DNA of 64,000 nucleotides. Origin: Daphnia pulex. Taxonomy: Eukaryota; Arthropoda; Branchiopoda; Diplostraca; Daphniidae. The stretch's first letter is position 1. Every line of letters starts with the position of its first letter. Positions 36,568-47,787 of the stretch are shown here, in pieces. The notes beneath the pieces are model-generated. The model did not search any database and was not told where the DNA came from. It saw nothing but the letters and a program-made list of their open reading frames with translations. The position numbers were made by a program, and so were the translations under genes. The DNA lies in the NCBI RefSeq assembly GCF_021134715.1, contig NC_060026.1, positions 15,801,001-15,865,000 of the forward strand, given 5' to 3'.

Positions 36568-37467
36568 ATGTCACTGCTATGGTGGAAGCGCTTGGACGTC
36601 AGGAAGTGTACCATCGTGTTGGGTACACTCATGTTCGGATTTGCATTTATCACAATCATTAAAACATACCCCCATTTACAAACAACCGGAATTACCATCC
36701 AGCGAGAAACGGGCAACTGTTGTTCGTCGTCGTACTGGGACGCTCTGCTGGACTCGGAATCCTTGACAGGAAATCAACTACTGCAATACGTTAAATGGAC
36801 CAACCGCTCGTCTTGTCAGTTAATTCACGATTTCGGAGGGATCATACACCAAGATTGGCATCCAGCCGGAATTGATGGGCAGAAAGCCATTTGCATCGAT
36901 GCTCGAGTGGCTCCCGATAAGAAAAATTGCCTCGTCTATTCCTTTGGCATCAACGACGAGTGGTCATTCGACGAGCAAATGGAAAAATACGGATGCCAAG
37001 TCTTTGCCTTCGATCCTTCAATGATGAGGGGCCATCACGATCACAGTCCAGCTATTCACTTTTACAACTGGGGATTGGGCGATCGGGACGAGGTGACAGT
37101 TGACAAAAAATGGACCCTTCGTTCACTATCGTCCATTTACAAAAATTTGACAGCCCGTCACGGTGAAAAGGTAATCGATTATTTGAAAATTGACGTCGAA
37201 TTCGCAGAATGGATCGCGTTGCCACAGATGATCAAGTCCGGCATGTTGTCCAAAGTCCGTCAATTGGGTCTCGAGATTCATCTGAATGAATCAGAAACGA
37301 TCGAAAAAAATCGCGAGTATGTCAAAATACTGAGAACAATTGAGAAAATGGGATTCGTCCGATTCGATTCCAAATACAACCCTTGGTCAATGACACATTT
37401 TACTAAATTGGGGTTATTTTCTGTACCTTTTGCTTACGAGATTGCATGGTATAACGATAACCTTTAA
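36568..37467 (+). CDS. METTL24-like membrane-anchored methyltransferase, copy 2
   Basis: Single-exon 299-aa paralogue of the gene at 34764, in the same orientation and about 0.9 kb downstream. It has an N-terminal membrane anchor ([18 protein letters not shown]) and the same core: [57 protein letters not shown]. The motif that reads KIDTEGSEW in copy 1 is KIDVEFAEW here, so the conserved glycine is replaced by phenylalanine. That could alter cofactor or substrate binding. A possible acceptor TTAAATTAG lies 33 bases upstream of the ATG, so a 5' noncoding exon is likely. Confidence 0.85.
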   Translation: MSLLWWKRLDVRKCTIVLGTLMFGFAFITIIKTYPHLQTTGITIQRETGNCCSSSYWDALLDSESLTGNQLLQYVKWTNRSSCQLIHDFGGIIHQDWHPAGIDGQKAICIDARVAPDKKNCLVYSFGINDEWSFDEQMEKYGCQVFAFDPSMMRGHHDHSPAIHFYNWGLGDRDEVTVDKKWTLRSLSSIYKNLTARHGEKVIDYLKIDVEFAEWIALPQMIKSGMLSKVRQLGLEIHLNESETIEKNREYVKILRTIEKMGFVRFDSKYNPWSMTHFTKLGLFSVPFAYEIAWYNDNL

Positions 37468-38635
37468 TCTGGCTCTTAAATCTGAAAGGACAAAAAATAC
37501 ACAAATGCAGATTGCTTTTAAAATTTCGTACTCTAAAAAAATATGAGCTTACGACGTGGAAGTTACAAGCTTATACGGTGCTATTGCTATGAGTCATATA
37601 ATACGTGAGAAGTAAATGGATCAACGACACGAACGGCCTGGCACGTTTATCAGGAGTCCTGCTAATAACCTGCTGTATTGTTAATTATTTTTCAGTGAAA
37701 CGTAATACCCAAATGGGTGCATCTAATGATCCCATGAAATGGGATGCCCCCTCAGGTACCGATACAAATAATATTTATCTAACATTTTGAACTTTTACTT
37801 GTTTTGGTCATTGCATTTAAATAATTAAGTCAGGTCATTCGACACCAGTTTCAAAAGAGAGCCTGAAAGAGGTTCGGATGGCAATGCACTTGTTTCGAAA
37901 ATTGCTAATGACGTGTGAAATTACTATTTACAGGAGAGGAAATAATTAACATGTTTATCTTACCGGAAAATGAGTGAACGGAATCCAGAAACGAGGTCCA
38001 AAACTCCAAATTTACTTTTGATTTCATCAGGTGGTCGTCATGCCTGCAAAAAAAAAAACAATGAATAAATTCCAAGCAGACGAACTCACTGTGGATTTCA
38101 TTATCAACCTACCGCACAAATGGGCAAAATTCGCAAATGACAACAAATTGACCAAAATCCCCCCAAAAGTGGATTTTCCGAGTTATAACATTTTGGCTAA
38201 GAATTAAGCAACAGCATCCAAGGTTAAATTTCGCCTTCAATAATATTCCAATTCGCCCATAAAAATTTTTAAATATGGAAATAACAAAATGGTATTTCAA
38301 TATTGAATGAACATACATAAATGCAGACGAAAATCAATGAAAACCACATGCAAGTTAAAATGCGCGCAATCTATTGATGCCTCAATTCAATACATTAGTG
38401 AATGTAAATTAAGACAGTCAAAATTGCTGTGTTTCTGTGTTTTTTAAAGTGAATCAATTTTAAAAATGAAGTTACAGTTAGAGAATGAAAAGTAACATAG
38501 AAAAGACATTCAGGCAAAAGGAAATAGAGATAGAGAAAAGAAGGGAAAACGCCGGCCGAACTAACGAAAACGAAACCACGGACACCCAAGTTTGAGTTCC
38601 CATCTCAGGCAGATAGCCGACCAAGACAATTTTGT
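37468..38635. other. Spacer between METTL24-like copy 2 and CDC50-like gene
   Basis: AT-rich. A 61-codon frame at 37605-37790 begins with GTG and has no family similarity. The rightmost part is the probable 3' UTR of the CDC50-like gene. Confidence 0.45.
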
Positions 38636-40173
38636 TTAGACGCACTGGATAGGTGAACGAGGAGTCACGTTGGCCATTTCCTTATTGCTGCGATTCAACA
38701 GAGCATAACGTTTGATTAGTAAATCAAAAACTACGTCTAGGAGAATACCAATGCAGCCACCAACGATAAAACTGATGCCGAGGAAACGAATTAGTAAATC
38801 AATTACGTCTAGGAGAATACCAATGCAGCCCACAACGATACCAATGCAGCCCACAACGATACCAATGCAGCACACAACGATCAAATTGATGCCGTGGAAA
38901 CGATTTTTGCCACCCATGAATGACGTCGTCAAAATGATGAAACTCTTCCTGCCGCCGAACGAATGAACAGGGTAATCTATTGCAGAAAAGGAAGACGTCG
39001 TTAAAAATAGCGGGAACTAATCAGCCCTAAAATGGCGAGCTAACTATCTTCAAAGTCTAATCAAGTTTTGACATAATTGTGCTTACTGTATTCCACGTGA
39101 AGAGTATAATTTCCGGCTTGCAGTCCAAAATTGTAGCCTTCGGTAGTACGGTTTAGGCGGCGGTACAACTTGCGGAAGTTCGGGAGAGCAGCAGTCGTCA
39201 TCCAAACAATCAAATCTTCGTTTTGCAGACCATTGTTATCAGGATTACTAGGGTCGAGCTCCCAAATGTTCTTTCTCCAGTTTGGTGGCTTGACATAATC
39301 CTTGTACACTATTTAAAAATAAATGGGTGAAAACAATGTTGAAGATACCAAATATCGCCACACTTAAAATTGAATGTTACCTTCACTGAGGTTGGTCTGG
39401 CTGTTCGGTGGGTTCCTAAATTTCTTTTTCTCAGATGGGGAAGCAATCCCAGTGTTGAGAACAGGAACAGGGTTACCATCTTTCTTCAATAGATTCAGGA
39501 TATCTATGAAGGAGATTCGTACATTACATCCATGTCTTGGAGTACAAAATAAACAGGAAATACCATCGAAAAAACTGTTGGCTATGGCACCACAGGGCAC
39601 TACTTGTTTAGTCATACCCATGTTGTTCTGATCAGGATAACGGGCAAAGGGCTCACATGTATTTGAGACAGGACCAAGAGCTCCCAGCAACTGTTGATCG
39701 TCCCTTGACTTGACATATTGATGGTGGTTTTGGTAAAAATTACTCAAGCCATAAAAGATGTCCACATCACCCTGAAAACAGATATAATTTTAGATCTGAT
39801 TAAGTTAGATGAATACTGAAATTTACTTCAAAAGCTTCCGGCAATTGTAATGGAATGACACAAGTGCAAGCTTTGGTTGTATCCATTTCCAAGATTTCCG
39901 CACATGAGAAGGAAGGATTCTCTTGGCTGATACAGTCTGTGTAGTCATAGACAAACTCTTTCACCTATATAGACAAAAGTGAAATGTAAAAATTTTCAGT
40001 TCACGGAAGGAACAAACACCAGATCAAAAGAAATAACTTACACTGTTTGAAACGTGTAAATAGATTCTAATTAAAATCATAATTGCTCCAATAACGAAGA
40101 ATAATTGAAGTTTTGTTGGTGATGGCTGTTGCTTAAAAGCACTTCCTGAATTTTTCTGAAATGATGCCGGCAT
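38636..40173 (-). CDS. CDC50/TMEM30 family P4-ATPase (flippase) subunit
   Basis: Five exons: 40042-40173, 39827-39964, 39381-39771, 39087-39308, 38636-38976; the joined frame is 407 aa. CDC50 proteins escort P4-ATPase lipid flippases out of the ER and are part of the active complex. An N-terminal transmembrane segment (LQLFFVIGAIMILIRIYLHV) is followed by a large exoplasmic domain with CDC50 marks: GLSNFYQNHHQYVKSRDDQQ, CEPFARYP, PCGAIANSFF, PPNWRKNIWEL, NEDLIVWMTTAALPNFRKLY and N-glycosylation sites NRTT and NYTL. The C-terminal FMGGKN motif precedes transmembrane segment 2. That part is odd: it is lengthened by an internal duplication (see the repeat at 38716-38900). A further 5' noncoding exon is likely, as an acceptor (TTACAG) lies about 25 bases upstream of the ATG. 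Confidence 0.9.
38716..38900 (-). repeat. Tandem duplication in the last CDC50-like coding exon
   Basis: A block of roughly 75 bases (plus strand ATTAGTAAATCAA, then TACGTCTAGGAGAATACC) occurs twice, at about 38716 and 38789. It is followed by three copies of a 21-base unit (starting CCAATGCAGCC) at about 38819-38880. All stay in frame and code repeated CIGIVVG/CIGILLD membrane-type sequence. Confidence 0.8.
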
Positions 40174-41064
40174 TGCTTTGCCCTTGATGTTCGACGTCTG
40201 TAAGATGAGAGGGTAGGAGAGAAACTGACAATATCAATATGGCGCGAAGTAGTCAACAGCAACAGCCAAGTACAGTTTTCTAGAATTCTAGAACTCTAGA
40301 ACAAAGAGGGAGAAGATTTGAAACAAGGGGGTGAGTGTGTGTGGAGAGAGGGTTGCGAAACGAGGGGGTACAGCATTGCAACATGTAAATAATTTGGGCA
40401 CGAAATATTTTTGTTAAAATTGTTCACGAATCACGATTCCCGATCCCGAGGGAGTTCATGCCATTCTCTCGTCACAGATAAAGACGTCTTATTAAATTAA
40501 ATCTTATTAACAAGCGTGCACGCTTGTTAAACTTCCTAACAAACTTGCAAAAAGGAAAATCGTGTCACCCTGGTAACAAAAACAAAAACGAGGGTGGGGA
40601 ATTGGTTTCAGCAACTCTTCCTAGAAAAAAAGAAAAAAAAAACATGGTTTTTTAACACGTTTATAAATAATAAGAAACTAATTAATTAAAATTAAGGCTA
40701 AATTTTATAACATCACTGTGGACATATATCAGGTAAGCATCAAACTGAATTTCTTCTCAAGTAATTTTGTCCTTAAAATAAAAATGTTCCAGACTGGCAA
40801 TCAGAAATCTATTTGAATCCCAGCAATTTGGTTGTCAACTCTTCCATGGAGAAACCCTAATTTGAGTAGAAACCGTTGAGTCGTACGAGTAAATAAACTG
40901 CTCGTCATGTATCGATGATTGAGCTTAAAGACCCTTATAACAAGCTTTGAAATTCAACCAACTGAATTTCAATTATTCGCTATTATCCTCGTTTGCAACT
41001 TTTACCTGCTATTTCCGTGTGTAAACATCCTACCAAAGAAATAACAGAGCACCCAACTTACACA
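40174..41064. other. Spacer between CDC50-like gene and the precursor array
   Basis: Upstream region of the leftward CDC50-like gene and of the first rightward array gene. No gene seen. Confidence 0.5.
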
Positions 41065-41070
41065 TATAAA
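41065..41070 (+). promoter_or_regulatory. TATA box of precursor gene 1
   Basis: TATAAA about 120 bases upstream of the ATG. It is one of six similarly placed TATA boxes in the array. Confidence 0.65.
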
Positions 41071-41189
41071 GAAGAGCCTGTGTCGCTTCTCGTCATTTGA
41101 CGGCCGGAGCAACAACTTCTCGGTCTGATTTCAGTTACTATTGAATTAAGTTTGTTTGTCACTAATTTTGTCAAAGTTAATCTGCAGTT

Positions 41190-42114
41190 ATGTTGGCATT
41201 GATTTTCCTACCTGCCTTGGCTATTGCGTCTCATCAAAAGTTTCAGAGGCCGATGCATTGGCTTCCTTATCCGTCACCAGATTATCTCCGGCACCAGGTG
41301 ATTCCGTATGAAGCCAATCGGTTTCGTGATGGCAACATATTTACACAGCCGACCCAGCCGTTGCCAGTACACCCAACACTTTGAGTCATTTGAGAATAAT
41401 TTAGCGTTAAAATGTCATTTAATTAGGAGCTCGGCGGTGATCCGCAAGGTCGACTAAATAACAAATGGAAGCTGAAAAACGCGCTGGATGTTGGATACCT
41501 GTTTGGCCAATTCAAACAATACCAACAATACCCACAGTACTACAATCCTCATCAGAAGACGGTGACGTTAGTCGTCACAACGACAATCAACGTAACAACA
41601 TCGCAGAGTTGCATCCCGGCGACGCAGTTTGCCAATTTTGGCTGGTCCATGTCAAATGTTTGCACCCATTCACCAAGAAAGAAACGAGGAGTCCTCCAGG
41701 AGTCGTCAGCAGTTGAAGATCCAATTTCCATCGAACCCTCCGATCCTGAACAGTAATAAGTCAATTAATATTTTATAAAAAATATCTATCGTGATGCATG
41801 ATTGAATTCTATTTAACAGAGTGGTGATGACAACTCTTCCTGGTGACGTGCAGATGGAACGGAGGAATCGCCACCTCCTGTACGATCCCGACTTATTCAT
41901 TTCTTCCTCTAAAGATGACGTCATTGTGATGGACCAAGATGAGCCAGGCTTAGAAGAGTATCCGAAAAGGGAGAAACGATTGTATTATTTAGTGGCGACC
42001 ACAACAGTTGTGACGTTTCTGGTCAACACCTTCACTACCCTAAAGAAAATTTCACTTGCATATGGATATAACCTCGTCTGTCGCCCCAGCGAAATACCCG
42101 TTTGCATGGAGTAA
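41190..42114 (+). CDS. Secreted dibasic precursor family, gene 1
   Basis: Three exons: 41190-41366, 41427-41752, 41820-42114; the joined frame is 265 aa. It belongs to the six-gene family spanning 41-55 kb, which I do not recognise. A short signal peptide (MLALIFLPALAIAS) is followed by HQKF and a Tyr/Pro-rich head. A beta-prone block (KTVTLVVTTTINVTTSQSC) with two cysteines ends in PRKKR. An acidic spacer (EPSDPEQ) leads to exon 3, which has SSSKDDV, a basic site KREKR, and a C-terminal block (YYLVATTTVVTFLVNTF) with two cysteines ending VCME. Intron phases are 0 and 2, as in all family members. This copy and gene 2 are the most diverged from the other four. The furin-type sites suggest proteolytic processing; that is inference. 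Confidence 0.8.
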
Positions 42115-42499
42115 AAGAATTCGTCGCTGTTCGGGTGAAGAAATGTAAATGTATTATTGTTATAATTCAGTCTGGATTTTTAAAAAAGTTTAAGTCGGAA
42201 TTCGTTTCATCAAAAGATTTGAATGAGCCAAAAAATGGCGCGATTTTTAAACAACTTATATTTCCCCCTCAATTTAAACTTGGGGTCGCACTTGTTATAT
42301 GTATCTTGTTATTCGGCACATAATAATTCCACTCATGCATGCACGCCCATAAGGACTCCTCATTCTAATCTTTACATCAATAAAAAAGCTGCCACAAAGT
42401 GTAAAGACTATATACAGTATACACAGTATAAAAGGAGCAATGATTAAATGTCTCGAAGAACTGAACTTTTCGTTTTCCCTGTCGCCATAGCTTTAACGT
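42115..42499. other. Spacer after precursor gene 1
   Basis: 3' flank of gene 1. No coding frame supported. Confidence 0.4.
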
Positions 42500-42790
42500 C
42501 TCCAAATTCTCAGAATGAGTTCCCTGCGTCATGGTCGTGAACAATAACCGGCGTACTCCGAATCGATAACCTATTAATGCTATTTTTAACCGTTATACGG
42601 GGTATATCCGATAGTAAATACTCTACTAATATTAAGAAGAGCTCTAGACGCAAACAAAACCGACAAAAAATTAAACAATAAAACGGGCACACATATAGGA
42701 CTCTTTTTCACGCGGGTCTCGCCATTCAATAGTTTGCAGTGGCGCAACAAACAACCGAAAAACAAAATTCACGATTCCAACTCATTCAGT
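42500..42790 (+). pseudogene. Promoter/leader relic related to the gene 5 upstream region
   Basis: The segment shares ordered matches with 51190-51470: the string ACTCCGAATCGATAAC, then TAGTAAATACTC, then a degraded TATA (ACATATAGGACTC), then TTTGCAGTGGCGCAACAAAC. No exon 1 of the family follows. It is probably a leftover of a duplicated gene whose body was lost. Confidence 0.6.
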
Positions 42791-43289
42791 TTTTAATTCG
42801 CGGAATTATATTACTCCAAACCGATTGCCAAATAAGAATCCTTTCGAAATGTCACTGCTGTGCTTTAGCCGGAAGCGCATCGACGCCGGGAAATGTATTA
42901 AAACATTTATAACATGAAAATGTATTGAAACATTATAACAATCTGAAATAAAATTAGGGTTGATACTTGCAAGTCTCGTATATTGGCCGACACCAAAAGC
43001 TGTTATATGATGCTGAGTCCAGTTTTATGTAATACGTTACTGTTAACGATAACAATAATACACAAACATCGGTGTTAATTGTGTATAAGGACGTACAGTT
43101 CCTCCTATTTGAGCTGAAATTCAAAATGTCTCATTTTTCCTCGTACGTATAATTGTGTCTGGTTGTATTCGCTGGAGTGTGTCGTGAAATGACAAAAGCG
43201 GAAAGCATTTCAAGTATATAGGAAACATACTGCAACCTCATCTAAGTGTCTCAATTAACTCAATTCAAGTGTGCATTGAAAAGTTCCAG
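42791..43289. other. Spacer upstream of precursor gene 2
   Basis: AT-rich. A short stretch at 42849 resembles the first codons of METTL24-like copy 2, but the match is short and uncertain. Confidence 0.35.
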
Positions 43290-43297
43290 TATATAAA
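43290..43297 (+). promoter_or_regulatory. TATA box of precursor gene 2
   Basis: TATATAAA about 160 bases upstream of the ATG. Confidence 0.65.
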
Positions 43298-43454
43298 TAA
43301 CCGAGAACCTGCTGTCGCCATCACTAGACGGAATCCATCCAGCGGCTGAACAACAACTTTTATTTCCCAGTATTTTTTCAGTCCTATTTATTGCATTTGA
43401 ATATTTATTAGCCACAAAAATCCTTATTTATTTGCAACAAATTTGTAGATCGTT

Positions 43455-44383
43455 ATGTTTGTCTGGCTTGTATTCGTGTCCGCTTTCGCCATTGTTTCTC
43501 ATCAGCAATTCCAGCAGGATCGGCGACAGCCGTTTTGGCTTCCAAATCCATCGCAGCATCACCAGCACGCCCCCCGTCCAAATCCCTACGATTTTATTAA
43601 CGACAAGGCTGCAACACCGAGACAACAGATTACAGTATATGCATTTAATATTGTGTAATAATAATGCCAAGTTATTAATTTGGGATAATTTGAACAGGGC
43701 CTCGTTGGTTCGGAAATTCGCCACATTGGCATCAACGACGGGATGGAAGATGAGCGAATAATCAACCGATCGAATCTCCGGTTCTTGTTCTATGGCTATC
43801 AGCACAATCATTTCTTTAAGACGGCCACGATAACCATCACGACGACGCAGGACGTCATAAGTGTCCAGACTTGCCTCAATGTCGACAGATTTGTCAACTT
43901 GGCCTCGATCTCGGTCATTTGCAAACGCAGGAAAAAAAGAGAAATCCTGCAGGATTTTTCTGAACAATCGTCCCGAGAGAATCCCATCGAACCCACCGAT
44001 CCTCAACAGTCAGTCGATCCAGTGTTTTCCATTTTGATTGATAGAAATTTGAACAAAAAATCTGATTCATTTCCAATCACAGACCGTTGATGACGATCCT
44101 CCCTGCAGATGTTGGTCATCTGGAGCGAGGATCTCGCCACCTGTTGGACGATCCTGACTTTATTTCTTCGTCTAAGGACGACGTCATTATTGGGAGAGAT
44201 GATTCGACGCCAGGGAATGAAGACTATCCGAAAATGCAGGAGCGATTTTACTATCCGTTTGTGGCCACCAAAACAGTGTATTCCGTTGTGCTAAACAGCT
44301 TGGTGGTTACTAAAGCAATTTTGCTGGCCTACTTTCGTGCTTTGTATTGTCGCCCAAGCGAATTCGTCGTTTGCTCAACATGA
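43455..44383 (+). CDS. Secreted dibasic precursor family, gene 2
   Basis: Exons 43455-43634, 43698-44008, 44083-44383; the joined frame is 263 aa. The signal peptide MFVWLVFVSAFAIVS is followed by HQQF and a Pro/His-rich head. Exon 2 carries HFFKTATITITTTQDVISVQ with two cysteines and a strongly basic end (KRRKKR), then an acidic EPTDPQQ spacer. Exon 3 has LLDDPDFISSSKDDV and ends CRPSEFVVCST. The second basic site of other members is reduced to KMQERF, so C-terminal processing may be lost here. It is closest to gene 1 in the third exon (RHLLDDPD against RHLLYDPD), so genes 1 and 2 look like one sub-branch. Confidence 0.8.
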
Positions 44384-45287
44384 ATTAACAGCAAATATGG
44401 TTTTGTATAGCTAGGTGATGTGTAGATTGATTTAATTCCTTACGTCATGAAGAAAATGCGAATTTCTTTCATTCGATTATAGAAAATTGGATTCTCTTAC
44501 CATATAAATATCGGTGTCTAGCCTATTTAAGTGTCTTTGCATATCGAGTGTTTATCCAATAACAATAAATGCCGCCGTTCCCACGATTTCTGGTGTTATG
44601 CGACCGTGAACAGTTCACAAAAAAAAAATAAAGTCCATGAAATGTATTCCCATCTAATACAACTGGAACCATTTCTATTCATAGATTTTCCGCTCTATGT
44701 TGTTTGCATACTGCCTGTCCGACCTTCTATATATAACACGACCATTTAACAAGAATTCGACCATGACGCTTATAGAATTACTAACTCACAAAATACAAGG
44801 GAAGGGCCAGGACAATGAAAGCACCAAACGGGAATAGTCTAGCGAGGCTAATAGAAAAGATGGGATAGTCTCACGCCTCATTAATGACGCAACGGACGTC
44901 CCTGCTGGAAATTTATTTATTTTGAGTTGCCCAACTTGATGTGGACTTTTTTACCTGCGCGATTATTCAGGCAAGGGAAAATCGACAGATGCCAAATGAA
45001 GCTCAACTTCTCGGAACTTTTATTGCTGTTGAATGAGAAAACCCATCCGCACCTATTATCGACTTTAATGGACAGCCCAAAAAGTTCGTCTTGCGGTGTA
45101 GCCTATACGAGGTCTACAGTTCGTTTGTTAAGTCTAAAACACAAATTGTCTGCACTTGAAATGAATTTTCAGCCGTCAGATTAAGCCACTGAAAAATATT
45201 AGATTTCAAGACTCATTGCACTTTCGGAATTGAACTGAATTTCAATAACTAAAGAATGTGCTGGGTTGAAAGGGAAGCAGCTAGGAC
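44384..45287. other. Spacer between precursor genes 2 and 3
   Basis: Two TATA-like strings (44504 and 44730 area) without a following family exon may be further promoter relics. An 85-codon frame at 44927-45184 has no recognisable features. Confidence 0.35.
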
Positions 45288-45295
45288 TATATAAG
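45288..45295 (+). promoter_or_regulatory. TATA box of precursor gene 3
   Basis: TATATAAG about 200 bases upstream of the ATG, consistent with a short 5' noncoding exon. An AG lies immediately before the ATG at 45486. Confidence 0.65.
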
Positions 45296-45485
45296 CAGCC
45301 CGTTCCGTAGGTTTAAAAGTATAGTCATCCCCATCAATCGTCGAGGCAACAAGCAAGCATATCTGTTCTTCTTATTCCAAGGTATTATCAACGTCAAAAC
45401 ATTTCAACCCGATATTCTAAATAGTATAAGATCAAATAGGAAATAATTGTGTCTGAATTTCATTTCAAATTTGGCGCATCTACAG

Positions 45486-46502
45486 ATGAGGTTCGCTCTA
45501 GTTTTCGTGTTCGCTTTCGTGGTCGTCTCTCACTGTCAGCAATTGCAGAAGACGAGATTGATGCCTTGGATGACGTCCTACTCGTCCTTCGTCAACAAAT
45601 ACCAACCGCTCTATTACGACTCGGACGTTGTCCGTCACGACGTCCCTTTCTTCCGCTTCTCAAGACCCATCCGGCCAACACCTTCGTTCCTCTACTCGTT
45701 GCAGGTATTCTTAAGCTTCGTTTTCCACAGGATCTAACTTGGCAAATTAGCACCTGCTGCTGCGCTGTTCAATTGACTTGAATTTCTTTCAGAACGGAGA
45801 CTTGTCAGAAGGCAGTCGAGAGAACGCCGTCGAGACGAGCGATGAATATCAAGACACTATGGGAAGAATCAATGCTGGCTTCAACGACGCTCAAGGGCGA
45901 TTCTTTTACGGCACCACGCTCAACAATCCTTTCTATAAAACGGCCACGTTCACGGTTAGTTCCACCGTCACCACCGTCGGCTCCATCGTCCGTTGCGTGC
46001 CGGCCAACAATTTAGCGGCCAATCCAGCACCAACTTGCAACGGACGCAGGAAACGTGATAGCGAGGACCCAGAAGACCAGCATCAGCAATTCCCCATCGC
46101 TCCGTCGGAAACACTCAAGTAAAATGATTTTCCTTCAAAATATCCTTAAAGCTCTTATATGTTAAACCTGGTTGTAAATGATATTGTTATAGATTGGCAC
46201 CGACGGTCCTTTGGTCGTCGGATAATGGCCACCAGCAACTACCCACCGAGAACCCACACGATTTGCTTAGCTCAAAAGATGAAGGCATTACAGCTGTTCA
46301 AGCACTGCCATTTCAAGCAGAGGATCAGCAGCAGCCAAATAATTATAGGGAGAAGAGGTTGTTTGGCACCGGTATAGCGGCCTCTACGACATTGACTCTC
46401 TACTCTTTTGTCGGAGCAACTCTGACGAGCACCGTCATCTTAGACCCGACATCGAAAAATGTAGCCGTCTGTTTGCCAGCCGGTTATATTGTCTGCGCTT
46501 AA
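45486..46502 (+). CDS. Secreted dibasic precursor family, gene 3
   Basis: Exons 45486-45704, 45793-46118, 46193-46502; the joined frame is 284 aa. It has signal peptide MRFALVFVFAFVVVS, then a Tyr-rich head ending LYSLQ. Exon 2 has NPFYKTATFTVSSTVTTVGS, a CVPANNLAANPAPTC pair and the basic site GRRKR, then the spacer FPIAPSETL. Exon 3 contains LLSSKDE, the second basic site NYREKR, and the C-terminal block TLYSFVGATLTSTVILDP with cysteines in VAVCLPAGYIVCA. This is a typical member; both basic sites fit furin/PC2-like cleavage. The decayed exon at 48578 is most similar to exon 3 of this gene. Confidence 0.85.
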
Positions 46503-47323
46503 TATCTTAGCCTATATTTAATTGGCTGCTGGCAAGAAACATGTCAAGGTTTTTACACACAGCGATCCGAAAAATTCTGCAAGACAATTACCAAGCTGTA
46601 CGCCAGCAAGCTGATTCTCTGTTATTAATTTGAATTCCTGTTATGCAAATTTACTTGGGTGATGGTCTCCTTGGTCCACAAATGGATTGAATTTCTGCTT
46701 AAATACAAGTTATCCCAGCATTAGTTTGAGCTCAAAAGTGTTTTATGATTTCTATTGGAAAAATTAAAATAGAAAATATCAACCAAGTAAATAGACAAAG
46801 AAATGCAGAGCAAAGTATGCACAACAAAAAAATAAATATCAACGAGGAAGTGCCGGTGTGGCGGCAGGATCCTCTTTATCATAAAAATGTTCAAGTTCAA
46901 ATAATTTTGAATTCAATTATTTTGAGGTACAAAACAAGCCTGATCTGCAGTCGTTCGACAAATTTAGATTTTGAATAAACCCTGACTGTATGAACAAAAA
47001 CGCCAAGAGAAACAGTTCCCAGTCAACCACCTAGCTCAGGAATAATGGCACTCCGTACCAAAGATTTATAATCAACTCCCCCAAAATTGTCCAAATGGAA
47101 GAATAGAGATCAATGTTTTTCCTACCTTTAAGCCTAGGGAATATGGCCAGGTAACCACAGGTGCTCCATCCGCAGAGATCCGATTAGTTGACTACACCAG
47201 GCGGGATAGGAGAAAGGGGGTCCTCGTGAATACACCCACACTCACATGAAGTGTACACGAGGACATTTGAAGAAGGGGGAAGAAGACGTACGTAACCCGG
47301 CCGGCATCAGTAGTTTTCTCCAA
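46503..47323. other. Spacer after precursor gene 3
   Basis: 3' flank, AT-rich. A 77-codon frame at 46745-46978 lacks recognisable features. Confidence 0.4.
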
Positions 47324-47787
47324 TCAAGAGTGATGCTGTTTATCTAAATAAAAAATGAAAAATGGCTTTTACGAAAAATATTGACAGTAAAAAGAAAAGT
47401 TTAAAATGCAAGTTAAAATGAGACAATGGGTATAATCCTAATTGCTAATAAACAGGGTTTAAGGTTTCCATGTATCACACTCTAATTGTGCAAGACCTGC
47501 ATCATTAAAATATCAAGCAGGGAACTGGTTTATAAAAATTACAAAAATCATTACCCAAGTGATGACCATGAAGTTGTTGCTGATGAGTGATGACAGGTCC
47601 AGCACGAGCAAAACTTGCATAACTTGTTGTTATGATGGCTGGCTCTGGCCTCAGATCTGCACATGAATGAAAAGGTTACATTTAGTGCAAACGTTACTGC
47701 CATCCATCGACAAGGGACTTACATGATGAATGCCAGTCAGAAACTAACATTTCACCAATTTGGAAAAGGTTCACTCTTCTATTTAAG
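47324..47787 (-). other. Possible small minus-strand gene, three exons
   Basis: Pieces 47723-47787, 47555-47656 and 47324-47343 join in phase with GT-AG sites (introns 66 and 211 bases). They would encode a short peptide with MLVSDWHSSYLRPEPAII and ASFARAGPVITHQQQL, ending DKQHHS. A fourth piece at 47828-47877 would need a 40-base intron, which is too short to trust. No family was recognised. Confidence 0.3.

Noticed and set aside
37605-37790. 61-codon frame starting at GTG
   Set aside because: No ATG and no similarity to the neighbouring methyltransferase genes.
44927-45184. 85-codon plus-strand frame between precursor genes 2 and 3
   Set aside because: It lacks the family exon pattern, a signal peptide and splice signals.
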